This document shows positions 7,365 through 16,270 of a stretch of DNA of 25,063 bases, piece by piece; the first letter of the stretch is position 1; every line of letters begins with the position of its first letter. The notes under the pieces are model-generated. The model made no database searches. It saw only the letters and a program-made list of their open reading frames with translations, and had not been told where the DNA came from. Source of the DNA: Flavobacteriales bacterium UBA720 (GTDB lineage Bacteria; Bacteroidota; Bacteroidia; Flavobacteriales; Weeksellaceae); the NCBI GenBank assembly GCA_002297505.1, contig DBLQ01000023.1, forward strand, positions 687 through 25,749, given 5' to 3'. A program made the position numbers and the translations under genes.

Positions 7365-8873
7365 TTATCGCCAATCTGGATATTGTGTCATATTTGGATT
7401 AACATTCATTTCTCTCAGTGGCATAGGAATAATAAATAACCTACTATTTCCTTCAACCGAACATACAATACTATAACAGTTGGTAGAACGCGTGAATCCG
7501 AGGTTATTTCTTTTCAAATCAAAAAATCTTTGTCCTTCACCAAAGAATTCTTTTCTCCTTTCGTTTAATATATTGTTTAAGGTTGCCGACGTATACGCAG
7601 TACCACCTCTTTTAGTTGTAAAAGCATTTAACTCTGTAAGGGCTTCTGGTGTACGACCAAGTTTGAATAATGCTTCCATCTTATTAAGATATGCCTCCGA
7701 CATTCTTAAGACCTTAACATTCTGTGTATGTGGTGCACTGGTTCCATTAACAGTAACAGCTACTACATATTTACGTGTCCAAACACCTCTAGGAACACCA
7801 ACACCCTCATTAGGAGTACCCACATTATTAAGCAAGCCTCTCCTCATATCATTGGTAACGAATGACGAATAAAAATTACTTGTAAACAAAAATCTTCTTT
7901 TCGATCCGTTGTTAGCATAGAATGAAGAAAGAGCCTCATTCACTCCAGGATTTTCACTCGCTGTCTGATCCATATTAATTTCCCAAACGGTTTCTGGCCT
8001 ATTAGCAGTCAAAGCTTTATCAGCTGCAGAAAAATAGTTTACATAATCCTCCTTATTTTCGTTGAATGTCTTGTCAGGATCCATACCTACAAATCTAAAA
8101 CTCCCTTGACCTCTGTTGTCCCCGGCTACATCAATCACTTCGTCAGCGTATTGAATAGCTTTCTGATAATCACCAGCCTGACCTCTGGTAAGATACACTC
8201 TTGATAACAGCAGTTTTGCTGCTGTCTTACTTAAGTAACCTTTATCTTGTGGAATATCAATAGTCATTGTATTAATCGCCGTTGTAAGATCCGTGATGAT
8301 TTGATCATATACTTCAGACACAGTTGCTCTGGGCAATTTAATCTGAGGATTGTAAACTCCTAAATTGAGAGGAACACCATATTCTTGGTTGACACCAGAA
8401 GTGGGATTTGGAGAATAGAAGCTGACAGCATAGAAATAGCCTAAAGCTCTAGCAATTCTTGCCTCTCCCTTATAATTGATTACATTAGGAGTTTCTTCTA
8501 ACTTATTGCTATTTATAACAAGATTAGCCAAAATAATACCGTCATACAACTCATCTAGCATTCCAAAATCAGATATATCAGCAGACCAGTTGAGGAAGCC
8601 TGTGTTTCTAAATGCCACATCAGTATTAGTTGAAGTTATGAAGACATTATCTGAAATTAAGTCCCCGAAGGCAAGTATATCCGCCCCAAAACCTCTGGAA
8701 CTTGAATATTGATCATATACACCATTTAATAAGTTTCGCATATCACTTTCCTTTGTGATAGCTTGTTCAATTGGAAACTGATCAACAGGATCTTCAATAA
8801 GTCGTTCTTCCGAACAAGAAGAAAATAAAGCTGCACTTATAGTTGCGGCAATAAAATATTTAAATAATTTCAT
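7365..8873 (-). CDS. SusD/RagB-family surface nutrient-binding lipoprotein
   Basis: Outer-membrane lipoprotein of 502 residues, the substrate-capturing partner of the SusC-type transporter encoded just upstream. A lipoprotein signal peptide ends in the lipobox LFSSC with the acylated Cys at 20. The next residues S-E-E are an acidic cluster like the Bacteroidota lipoprotein export signal for surface display. SusD features include the N-terminal SusD-like region (residues about 20-230, with YFYAVSFYSPN and LPRATVSEVYDQI). The C-terminal RagB/SusD region has LRMSEAYLNKMEAL and ILNERRKEFFGEGQRFFDLKR. It follows susC by 12 bp, so the two are certainly co-transcribed. SusD proteins bind glycans or peptides, and the ligand here is unknown because no glycosidase, peptidase or sensor gene sits alongside. 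Confidence 0.95.
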   Translation of the reverse strand: MKLFKYFIAATISAALFSSCSEERLIEDPVDQFPIEQAITKESDMRNLLNGVYDQYSSSRGFGADILAFGDLISDNVFITSTNTDVAFRNTGFLNWSADISDFGMLDELYDGIILANLVINSNKLEETPNVINYKGEARIARALGYFYAVSFYSPNPTSGVNQEYGVPLNLGVYNPQIKLPRATVSEVYDQIITDLTTAINTMTIDIPQDKGYLSKTAAKLLLSRVYLTRGQAGDYQKAIQYADEVIDVAGDNRGQGSFRFVGMDPDKTFNENKEDYVNYFSAADKALTANRPETVWEINMDQTASENPGVNEALSSFYANNGSKRRFLFTSNFYSSFVTNDMRRGLLNNVGTPNEGVGVPRGVWTRKYVVAVTVNGTSAPHTQNVKVLRMSEAYLNKMEALFKLGRTPEALTELNAFTTKRGGTAYTSATLNNILNERRKEFFGEGQRFFDLKRNNLGFTRSTNCYSIVCSVEGNSRLFIIPMPLREMNVNPNMTQYPDWR

Positions 8874-8885
8874 GTTTGTAATGTT

Positions 8886-11741
8886 TTAAAAATCTAATGA
8901 AACACCAAAGGAGACACTTCTCATCAATGGTGAGGTATAGTCATAAAGACCTTTCCCTACCCATGATGCACCTCCAGCATTTGAATTTGATTCCGGATCG
9001 AATGTTAGTGTTTTGTCAAATGTATAAATCCAAAGATTGACACCTCGTAAATAAACTGTTAAATTATCAATTCCGGATTCTTTCAGCAAAGAACCAAAAC
9101 TGTAAGATAGTCTAGCTTCTTTCAAACGAATATGATCACCATCTCTCATCCATCTAGTGGAAGGTCCTGCTGCATTCGAAGGGTTATTTGCTAACTGTAT
9201 AGGATTGGAAGCAGTTGTATTTGTTGGGGTCCAGCTATCGTACAGTGCATCAGTAATTTGATTATTGATTGCAGATCCATCTCCCAGAATGTAATTTTGC
9301 CATCTGTTGTGAACAGAATATTCAAACTGCCCAGTGAAAAACATACTTAGAGAAACGCCTTTATATCTCCACTCACTTTTTAGGCCAGCTGTATATTTTG
9401 GGAAAGGTGATTTGCCCTGCCATACCCTTTTAGCTTCAGCTCTATTGGTTGTTGTTGCACTATGTGAGGCATCTGTGTAAAAAAGTCCAGCTCCTGTAGC
9501 GGGATCAACGCCTGCCCAATCGTATGTATAATATTCACCTAAAAGATGACCCTGTGCTAGTGCTCTCATATTGTTACCTGTACCACCATCAAGATCAATC
9601 TGATCGGGGAAAGACAATTTTTCAATGGTATTTTTATTATAGGCAAAATTAGCATCCAAAATCCATTTAAAATCTTTATTGATAGGCTTAAAGTTAACTG
9701 TAGCCTCTAGACCTTTATTAAGAATATCTCCGACATTTACAAGAAAACTATCAGGACCTCCTGCAGTTGCTGCTGTAGTAAATGGATTAATGGCATCTAC
9801 AGTTTTTCTTTGGTAAACATCAACTGAAGCACTAATGTTATTATTTAAAATTGTGAAATCTAAACCAAAATTAAATTGCTTTGAAACCTCCCATCGAAGA
9901 TCTTCATTACCTGGATTGCTGATAGTTGCCGCCGTGTCGGCTGCATAAAGCGCCGCAGGACGTATAAGTGCTAAAGCGTTGTATTGAGGGCCCCATTGAT
10001 CTGCATATGGAATATTTCCTAGCTCACCATAATTAGCTCTTAATGTCAACTGCTCAAAAAATTCAGGGATGAATGTTTCCTTCTCCATATTCCATCCACC
10101 AGCTACAGACCAAAAGTTTCCAAATTTTGTATTACCTAATGTTGAGTTACCATCTCTTCTAAAGTTGGCAGCAATATTATATTTAGTATCAAACGTATAG
10201 TTCAGTCTCGAATAATAGGAGATTTGAGTCCACTTTAATCTATCCTCACCTGATTGTAAAAATGGAGGTGTCGCAAAAGTAAGATATGGCAGAGGCTGAG
10301 ATAGATTATTGCCTTGAGCAATTAGCGTAAAATATTTATGCTCTTGGTACTCCATTCCTAAATACAGTTCCAAATCATGTTTCTCTGCAAAAACCTTTTT
10401 ATAGTTCAAAGAGTTATTCCAGTTCCAGTCGAAAGCACTTGTTCTTGCTTGGTAAACGTATCCACCATTAGCAAATCCATCCCCAATATCTGGATGCCAA
10501 AACTGCTTTTCATCTAAAGCCTGATATTGAACACCGAATAGTGAATTAGCAGAAAACCCCTTTGCAAGTTTTAGATCACCACTAACAGAAGAAACGAAAG
10601 TCTTTATGGATCCGGTCATGAAATCCATATTCTGAATAGCCAAGGGATTAAAGTTGTCATTACCATTACCCAAATTTGTCTGATTATAGGTTCCATCCGG
10701 ATTGTAAGCAGGATAAATTGGTGCAATGTACCAGTTAGTTAACCATGGATTTCGGTAAGCTCCACCATCATCGTAAGTTCTTCTTTCTACATTAGTGAAA
10801 TTTGAATTGAATGCAAGGCTAAATTTATCCGTGATTCGGTGATCGATTGCTGACGTCAAACTTATCCTATCAAATTTACTATTCAGAACTAATGGTTCGT
10901 TCTGGTAATATGATCCTCCTAATCTAAATGACGTATTTTCGCCACCTCCAGTTGCAGAAAAATTATACGTATTAACAACTGAATTATTACGCTGCACTCG
11001 TTTTTGCCAATTTTCATCAGTGAAACCATCATAGTTGTTATTCAGAGCAAACTGATCTATAGCTGCCTGCATGTCCGCAAAACCACCCTTATTGAAAAGT
11101 GTAAGTCCTCCCCATCTAAGATATTCGTCCGCATTCATGTATTTCTGCTTATCATACGCCACATCTTGGACAGACATATCACTAGACAAGTTAAATCGCG
11201 TTTTTTGATTGTACTTACCTCTCTTCGTAGTAATTACAATTACACCGTTTGCACCTCTAGCTCCGTATAATGCAGTAGCAGAAGCATCTTTAAGAACTGA
11301 CACTTTTTCTATTGAGTTAGGATCAATACTTGCAAGCGGATTCCAAGATTCCATAACCTGAGAGTTATCAGAGCCTTTACCAACTACCACACCATCAATT
11401 ACATATAGTGGATTGGGTGTTCCAATAAGTGACCCTACACCACGAATTGTCACCATATTAGTAGATCCTGGATCACCGCCATTAGTAGAGAATACTAAAC
11501 CAGCTACCCTTCCGTTTAGTACTTCATCTACCGAAGCAACTGGTGTCGATTCAAAGTTTTGTTTCGAGACCACAGTATAAGAGCCCAGTTTTACAGTAGG
11601 ATCCAGCTTAATTCCTCCTACCAGCACTACCTCTTCTATACTTTTAACTTGTGAAGTATCAGACTTTGCCTTCTGTGCCGTCAATGCTTGTCCCGTAAAG
11701 AACAAAACCCCAACGGATAACAATCGTAATTTTACATTCAT
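8886..11741 (-). CDS. SusC/RagA-family TonB-linked outer-membrane transporter
   Basis: TonB-dependent transporter of 951 residues that, with the SusD lipoprotein, imports large ligands across the outer membrane. The signal peptide is at about 1-22. A TonB-box-like stretch SIEEVVLVGG lies at about 34-43. The plug domain spans about 55-175 with the SusC hallmarks TIRGVGSL (98-105), PLYVIDGVVV (111-120) and ATALYGARGANGVIVITT (155-172). The remainder is the barrel, ending in the aromatic C-terminus SFGVSLDF. Unlike classic SusC proteins it has no carboxypeptidase-regulatory-like domain of about 80 residues between signal and plug. This short form is familiar in Chryseobacterium-type genomes. It has a good promoter upstream, and no sigma/anti-sigma pair or hybrid two-component regulator is visible nearby. 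The substrate is unknown. Confidence 0.96.
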   Translation of the reverse strand: MNVKLRLLSVGVLFFTGQALTAQKAKSDTSQVKSIEEVVLVGGIKLDPTVKLGSYTVVSKQNFESTPVASVDEVLNGRVAGLVFSTNGGDPGSTNMVTIRGVGSLIGTPNPLYVIDGVVVGKGSDNSQVMESWNPLASIDPNSIEKVSVLKDASATALYGARGANGVIVITTKRGKYNQKTRFNLSSDMSVQDVAYDKQKYMNADEYLRWGGLTLFNKGGFADMQAAIDQFALNNNYDGFTDENWQKRVQRNNSVVNTYNFSATGGGENTSFRLGGSYYQNEPLVLNSKFDRISLTSAIDHRITDKFSLAFNSNFTNVERRTYDDGGAYRNPWLTNWYIAPIYPAYNPDGTYNQTNLGNGNDNFNPLAIQNMDFMTGSIKTFVSSVSGDLKLAKGFSANSLFGVQYQALDEKQFWHPDIGDGFANGGYVYQARTSAFDWNWNNSLNYKKVFAEKHDLELYLGMEYQEHKYFTLIAQGNNLSQPLPYLTFATPPFLQSGEDRLKWTQISYYSRLNYTFDTKYNIAANFRRDGNSTLGNTKFGNFWSVAGGWNMEKETFIPEFFEQLTLRANYGELGNIPYADQWGPQYNALALIRPAALYAADTAATISNPGNEDLRWEVSKQFNFGLDFTILNNNISASVDVYQRKTVDAINPFTTAATAGGPDSFLVNVGDILNKGLEATVNFKPINKDFKWILDANFAYNKNTIEKLSFPDQIDLDGGTGNNMRALAQGHLLGEYYTYDWAGVDPATGAGLFYTDASHSATTTNRAEAKRVWQGKSPFPKYTAGLKSEWRYKGVSLSMFFTGQFEYSVHNRWQNYILGDGSAINNQITDALYDSWTPTNTTASNPIQLANNPSNAAGPSTRWMRDGDHIRLKEARLSYSFGSLLKESGIDNLTVYLRGVNLWIYTFDKTLTFDPESNSNAGGASWVGKGLYDYTSPLMRSVSFGVSLDF

Positions 11742-11993
11742 ATTAACACTATTTAATTATAATCTGCAAATATGTTAAAAAAAATTAACAAGACAAAGCG
11801 CAATATATTAGAAAAACAAAGTTTTTAGAGATTCAATTTATAATCAATAATTTGAAACCTATTTTTTTTAATAATTCACTAAAATTAGCTAATAGATTTA
11901 CCTATATCTCATATACCCATCTAGCATGCGTATATAAGTTATGTATTGCACCAGGTATTTATTTAGAATTATTATAAATAACATTATGAGGCA
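11742..11993. other. Very AT-rich intergenic region upstream of susC
   Basis: This is the bulk of the largest gap in the window, between susC and the infB terminator. It holds the susC promoter (11767-11797). Further upstream there is only AT-rich sequence, with a weak inverted repeat ATATAC (11911-11916) / GTATAT (11930-11935) around a GCATGC palindrome that could be an operator. I found no ORF of convincing coding character and no tRNA-like fold. Confidence 0.4.
11767..11797 (-). promoter_or_regulatory. Bacteroidota-type promoter for the susC-susD operon
   Basis: On the minus strand TTTG (11794-11797), exactly 19 bp, then CATATTTG (11767-11774), one mismatch from TAnnTTTG. The -7 box ends 25 bases before the susC start. 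Confidence 0.6.
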
Positions 11994-12020
11994 TAAAAAA
12001 ACCTGCTTTTCAGCAGGTTT
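11994..12020 (-). terminator. Rho-independent terminator of the rimP-nusA-infB operon
   Basis: Perfect 9-bp stem AAACCTGCT / AGCAGGTTT (12012-12020 with 11999-12007) around a GAAA loop. It is followed on the minus strand by a run of T. It begins 5 bp after the infB stop. Confidence 0.93.
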
Positions 12021-12025
12021 CCTTT

Positions 12026-14860
12026 TTATTTAAGCTTTTTCTTAACAGCTACTTCTTCGTAGACTTCAAGAATGTCGCCCACTTCTATATCGTTGTAACC
12101 TTTGATATTGAGGCCACATTCGTAACCTTTAGTTACTTCTTTCACATCGTCTTTATAACGTTTCAAGCTTTCCAATTCGCCGTCGAATTTCACGATGCCA
12201 TCTCGGAGTAATCTGATTTTTGAATTTCTCGTTACTTTTCCTGTCAGAACCATACATCCGGCAATAGAACCCACTTTTGAAATCCTGAACACTTCCCGGA
12301 TCTCTACATTACCAATAACCTGTTCCTGAATTTCCGGAGAAAGTAATCCTTCCATCGCTTCCTTCACTTCGTCAATCGCTTTGTAGATAATAGAATATGT
12401 TCTGATTTCCACTTCTTCCTTATCCGCAATATCTTTCGCATTAACGCTGGCTCGGACGTTGAAGCCGATCACGATTGCATCCGATGCTGCAGCCAGGAGG
12501 ATATCACTTTCGGTAATCTGTCCGACACCTTTGTGGAGGATATTGACCTGAATCTCTTCAGTAGACAACCTTTGTAACTGATCGGATAATGCTTCTACGG
12601 AACCATCCACGTCACCTTTAAGGATGATATTCAATTCTTTGAAATCTCCTAAGGCGATACGACGTCCGATCTCGTCCAAAGTAAGATGTTTCTTAGTTCT
12701 GATGGACTGCTCACGTTGCAATTGCTCACGTTTGTTGGCAATGGATTTCGCTTCTTTTTCGTCTGCGAAAACTCTGAATTTGTCACCCGCAGTAGGCGCA
12801 CCGTCCAATCCGAGGATGGTAACCGGAATAGATGGTCCTGCCTTTTCCATAGCACGTCCACGCTCGTCCAGCATCGCTTTCACTTTACCGTGATTTTTAC
12901 CAGCCAAGACGTAATCGCCGACAGTTAACGTACCGTTCTGAACAAGCATTGTGGCTACATAACCACGCCCTTTATCCAATGCAGCTTCGATGACTACACC
13001 GCTGGCCTGCTTATTAGGATTGGATTTCAATTCTAACAATTCAGCCTGCAAAAGCACTTTCTCCAATAGTAAATCTACATTATTACCAAATTTGGCAGAA
13101 ATCTCCTGTGCCTGCACATTACCGCCCCATTCTTCTACCAGAATATTCATCCCGGAAAGTTGCTGGCGGATATTATCCGGATTGGCATTCGGCTTATCAA
13201 CTTTATTGATCGCAATAATCATAGGAACACCCGCGGCCTGAGCATGCGAGATGGCTTCCTTGGTTTGTGGCATCACATCGTCATCCGCTGCTACCACAAT
13301 GATCGCGATATCCGTTACCTGTGCACCTCTGGCTCTCATTGCCGTAAAGGCTTCGTGACCTGGCGTATCGAGGAATGTAATTCTCTGTCCGTTCTCCAGT
13401 TTCACATTGTACGCACCGATGTGCTGCGTAATACCTCCGGATTCGCCGGCGATCACATTGGTTTTTCTCACATAATCCAATAAGGATGTTTTACCGTGAT
13501 CCACGTGTCCCATGACGGTAACGATTGGCGCTCTAGGCAGCAAATCTTCCTCTGCATCTGGTTCTTCTTCTGCTGCGGCTTCTTCCACATCTGCATCGGA
13601 GAACTCGATCTTGTATCCAAATTCGTCGGCAACCAAAGTCAGAGTGTCTGCTTCCAGACGCTGGTTCATGGTTACCATTACCCCAAGTGAGAAACAAGCG
13701 GAGATAACTTCTGTGGCACTCACGTTCATCAGGGAAGCCAATTCGCTCACGGTGATGAATTCCGTTACCTTCAGAGTTCTGTCCTGAGCATCCATCTCTT
13801 GCTGAAGCTCATCCTGCTCTCTTCTCCAGGTTCTTTTTTCTTTTCTATGTTTAGATCCTTTAGACTTACCGCCTTTATTGGTCAGTTTTTCTAAAGTTTC
13901 TTTGATTTGATTTTTAACCTGCTCATCGGTAAGTTCTACCGGCATCACACGCTGGCCACGGTTGTTTCCGCCGCGGTTATTATTGTTGCCGCCTCGGTTC
14001 TGGTTATTTCCGCCTCGGTTTCCGCCCTGGTTGTTTCCGCCCTGACCCTGAGGACGATTTTGTCCGCCTTGTCCAGGTCTGTTCTGTCCGCCTTGCTGAT
14101 TACCTTGCCCTGTATTGGCCTGTCCCGGCGTATCTTTGGTGATACGTTTTCTTTTCTTCTTCGCAGCGTTGGAATTGGAAGAAGATTTTGGTTTGTTGAA
14201 CTGGGAAAGGTCAACCGTTTGTTTAAGGATTTTTGGTCCATCCAATTTTTGGTAAACGGTTTCAATTTTCTGTGGCTCATCCGATGCCGGCGTTGCAGTG
14301 CCTTCTGGTGCTGCGGCCTTCGGTTCAGGCTGTTTCACCTCTGGCTTTACCTCTTCTTGAGGAGCAGCAGGAGTTTCTTTCGGAGTCTCTTTCTCCTTAT
14401 TCGAAGGCTTGGATCTGCCCGAGTCTATTTTGGAGAGGTCAATTTTATCAAGAACTTTGAATTCTTGCTTTTCCTCTTTTTTCGCAACCTCTGGTTTTTC
14501 CTCCACCGGAGTTTCCTTGACTGGCGCCGGTTCCTCTGCAGGTTTTGCAGGGTTGAGGTCTATTTTTCCAAGAACTTTCGGTTCCTGAGTGACGTTTGCT
14601 TTGGCTCTTATTACCTCAGGGGCTTTTTCCTCGATCGCTAATTTTTCATCAGGAACTTTGGAAATCACCACCTCATGGGAAGCTTTTCTCTGTTCTCCAT
14701 CTTTCCGGAACTCAGCTTCCAATGCAGAAAATGCCTGTTCTTGCAATAGAGCGTTAGGATTACTGTCCACCTCTATCCCTTTTCCCTGGAGGAACTCCAC
14801 GGCTCTGGGAATCGAAATGTTAAGTTCTTTAACGGCTTTATTTAATCTTATTTTTGGCAT
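12026..14860 (-). CDS. infB: Translation initiation factor IF-2
   Basis: GTPase that places initiator fMet-tRNA on the 30S subunit and drives subunit joining. It is 944 residues long. IF2_N-type modules occur at about 1-50 (PKIRLNKAVKELNISIPRAV) and about 365-425 (ITVSELASLMNVSATEVI). Between them lies a Pro/Glu/Lys/Ala-rich region and then, at about 255-303, a Gly/Asn/Arg/Gln-rich tract with repeated RGG-like units. A basic stretch KKKRKR lies just before it. The G domain has G1 GHVDHGKT at 451-458, then DTPGHEAF and NKVDKPN. The IF-2-specific domains follow (GRGYVATMLVQNG, LKGDVDGSVEAL, GFNVRASVNA), ending in EVAVKKKLK. It is the last gene of rimP-nusA-infB, with a strong terminator after it. 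The upstream gap of 104 bp contains short A-rich repeats. Identity is certain; the function of the RGG-like tract is not known. Confidence 0.98.
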   Translation of the reverse strand: MPKIRLNKAVKELNISIPRAVEFLQGKGIEVDSNPNALLQEQAFSALEAEFRKDGEQRKASHEVVISKVPDEKLAIEEKAPEVIRAKANVTQEPKVLGKIDLNPAKPAEEPAPVKETPVEEKPEVAKKEEKQEFKVLDKIDLSKIDSGRSKPSNKEKETPKETPAAPQEEVKPEVKQPEPKAAAPEGTATPASDEPQKIETVYQKLDGPKILKQTVDLSQFNKPKSSSNSNAAKKKRKRITKDTPGQANTGQGNQQGGQNRPGQGGQNRPQGQGGNNQGGNRGGNNQNRGGNNNNRGGNNRGQRVMPVELTDEQVKNQIKETLEKLTNKGGKSKGSKHRKEKRTWRREQDELQQEMDAQDRTLKVTEFITVSELASLMNVSATEVISACFSLGVMVTMNQRLEADTLTLVADEFGYKIEFSDADVEEAAAEEEPDAEEDLLPRAPIVTVMGHVDHGKTSLLDYVRKTNVIAGESGGITQHIGAYNVKLENGQRITFLDTPGHEAFTAMRARGAQVTDIAIIVVAADDDVMPQTKEAISHAQAAGVPMIIAINKVDKPNANPDNIRQQLSGMNILVEEWGGNVQAQEISAKFGNNVDLLLEKVLLQAELLELKSNPNKQASGVVIEAALDKGRGYVATMLVQNGTLTVGDYVLAGKNHGKVKAMLDERGRAMEKAGPSIPVTILGLDGAPTAGDKFRVFADEKEAKSIANKREQLQREQSIRTKKHLTLDEIGRRIALGDFKELNIILKGDVDGSVEALSDQLQRLSTEEIQVNILHKGVGQITESDILLAAASDAIVIGFNVRASVNAKDIADKEEVEIRTYSIIYKAIDEVKEAMEGLLSPEIQEQVIGNVEIREVFRISKVGSIAGCMVLTGKVTRNSKIRLLRDGIVKFDGELESLKRYKDDVKEVTKGYECGLNIKGYNDIEVGDILEVYEEVAVKKKLK

Positions 14861-14872
14861 AAATATTAATTT

Positions 14873-14910
14873 GCTTTTGGCTTTTAGCGTTTTAAGCTTT
14901 TAAGCTTTAA
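14873..14910 (-). repeat. Degenerate 7-8 bp tandem repeat just upstream of infB
   Basis: On the plus strand the units read gcttttg, gctttta, gcgtttta, agctttta, agctttaa, which is five degenerate copies. On the minus strand this gives AGCTTAAA/GCTAAAA-type units in the infB leader, ending about 13 bases before the ATG. The A-rich leader could help ribosome loading, since Bacteroidota lean little on Shine-Dalgarno pairing. It may also simply be a slippage product. Confidence 0.5.
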
Positions 14911-14964
14911 TTTTTCTTTTTATTAAATTTATTATTAAGAATGATTTTTCACATTCCTATTGAT

Positions 14965-16200
14965 TTATCCTTCTAATTCTTCTCTCAGAATATTTTTGAC
15001 ATCTTCAATCGTTTCTTCTTCCAGATCTACGATGTTCAGTAATGCTTCGGTATCCTTGTCCAGAACGCTTCTTGCAGTGTTCAATCCTACTTTTTTGAAC
15101 TCGTCGATAATCCAGGATTCGATTTCATCGTTAAATTCTACCAGTTCTACGTCATCATCTTCGGAAGTCTCTCTGTAAACATCGATTTCATAACCAGACA
15201 ACCATGATGCCAACTTGATATTCTGACCCTGCTTACCGATGACTTTAGAAATCTCATCCACAGGCGTGTAAACCAAAGCATAATTGGTTTCCGGATTAAC
15301 CTCGATTTTGTTAATCGTGATATTCCCCAAAGCTCTCTTTACCAAAATCTCAGGATTTTTGGACCACTGAATCACGTCGATGTTCTCATTGCGCAATTCT
15401 CTTACAACACCATGGATTCGGGAACCTTTGACCCCTACGCAGGCACCTACAGGATCAATTCTGTCATCATAAGCATCCACCGCAATTTTTGCTTTCTCAC
15501 CCGGGATTCTTACCACTTTTTTAAGCATAATGGTTCCATCCTGGATTTCCGGAATCTCAAGCTCCAGCAATTCTTCCAAAAACTTAGGAGCAGTTCTGGA
15601 AATGATGATCTGCGGCTTAGAACCACGGAAGTCTACACTTTCCACAATAGCTCTCACATTGTCTCCTTTTTTGAAGAAATCAGAAGGTATCTGATTTTCC
15701 TTCGGAAGGATAAATTCATTGCCTTCATCATCCAGAAGAATCACATGCTTATGACGGATATGGTGGACCTCTCCTACTACCAGCTCACCGATTTTATCAC
15801 GGAACTGATCGTAAAGTGAAGCATTGAAATGCTCCTGGATTTTAGTTGCCAAAATCTGCTTCAGCGTCAGGATATTACGTCTTCCCAATTTGGAAACCGG
15901 AATCTCCTGTGTATATTCTTCGCCCACCTCAAAAGTAGGGTCAATTTTTCTAACTTCTGAAATTTCAATTTCCAAATCATCATCCTCGGACATATCGTCT
16001 TCTACAATAACTTTATTAAGGAAAATCTGGAAATCACCTTTATCAGGATTCACAATTACATCAAAATGGTCATCGGAATCGTATCTTTTTCTGAGAAGCG
16101 TCTTCAGAGCATCCTCAATGATCGCCATCAGGTCAATCTTACTGATATTTTTTATTTCTTTAAAATCACCAAAGGCTTCTATTAAAGCTAAATTATCCAT
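14965..16200 (-). CDS. nusA: Transcription termination/antitermination factor NusA
   Basis: RNA-polymerase-binding factor that modulates pausing, termination and antitermination. It is 411 residues long. The N-terminal polymerase-binding domain covers about 1-135 (SKIDLMAIIEDALKTLLRKRY). The S1 domain is at about 138-202 (GELVVGEVHHIRHKHVILLD, then PQIIISRT). Two KH domains follow, with GVKGSRI at 256-262 and VIGKQGQNIKLA at 320-331. The tail after about 343 is short and acidic (SEDDDVELVEF). The two acidic C-terminal repeats of the Escherichia coli protein (495 residues) are missing, as is usual outside Proteobacteria. It has an additional acidic insert EDDMSEDDDLEIEI at about 67-80 in the N-terminal domain. 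It lies between rimP (70-bp gap) and infB (104-bp gap), the standard bacterial order. Confidence 0.98.
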   Translation of the reverse strand: MDNLALIEAFGDFKEIKNISKIDLMAIIEDALKTLLRKRYDSDDHFDVIVNPDKGDFQIFLNKVIVEDDMSEDDDLEIEISEVRKIDPTFEVGEEYTQEIPVSKLGRRNILTLKQILATKIQEHFNASLYDQFRDKIGELVVGEVHHIRHKHVILLDDEGNEFILPKENQIPSDFFKKGDNVRAIVESVDFRGSKPQIIISRTAPKFLEELLELEIPEIQDGTIMLKKVVRIPGEKAKIAVDAYDDRIDPVGACVGVKGSRIHGVVRELRNENIDVIQWSKNPEILVKRALGNITINKIEVNPETNYALVYTPVDEISKVIGKQGQNIKLASWLSGYEIDVYRETSEDDDVELVEFNDEIESWIIDEFKKVGLNTARSVLDKDTEALLNIVDLEEETIEDVKNILREELEG

Positions 16201-16206
16201 ACTATG

Positions 16207-16219
16207 TTATAAATGATAA
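16207..16219. repeat. Copy of the 13-base word found at window start
   Basis: The word ttataaatgataa here is identical to positions 1-13. The following bases (gtgagaacc versus ttgatgacc) are loosely similar. It sits in the 70-bp rimP-nusA spacer, an unexpected site for a repeat inside a conserved operon. Evidence for a true repeat family is limited to these two copies. Confidence 0.3.
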
Positions 16220-16270
16220 GTGAGAACCAATGACTGATCCTGTTACGAATCAACACCGTTCATCATATTG

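Noticed and set aside
11902..11935. Inverted repeat ATATAC/GTATAT upstream of susC as an operator
   Set aside because: The arms are only six AT-rich bases, likely by chance at this composition. It is mentioned only as part of the intergenic description.
13907..14641. Plus-strand ORF of 244 codons opposite the IF-2 N-terminal region
   Set aside because: It lies wholly antisense to infB over low-complexity sequence, and its translation is a Phe/Leu/Arg/Ser-rich mirror of Glu/Lys/Pro/Gly codons with no family motif.
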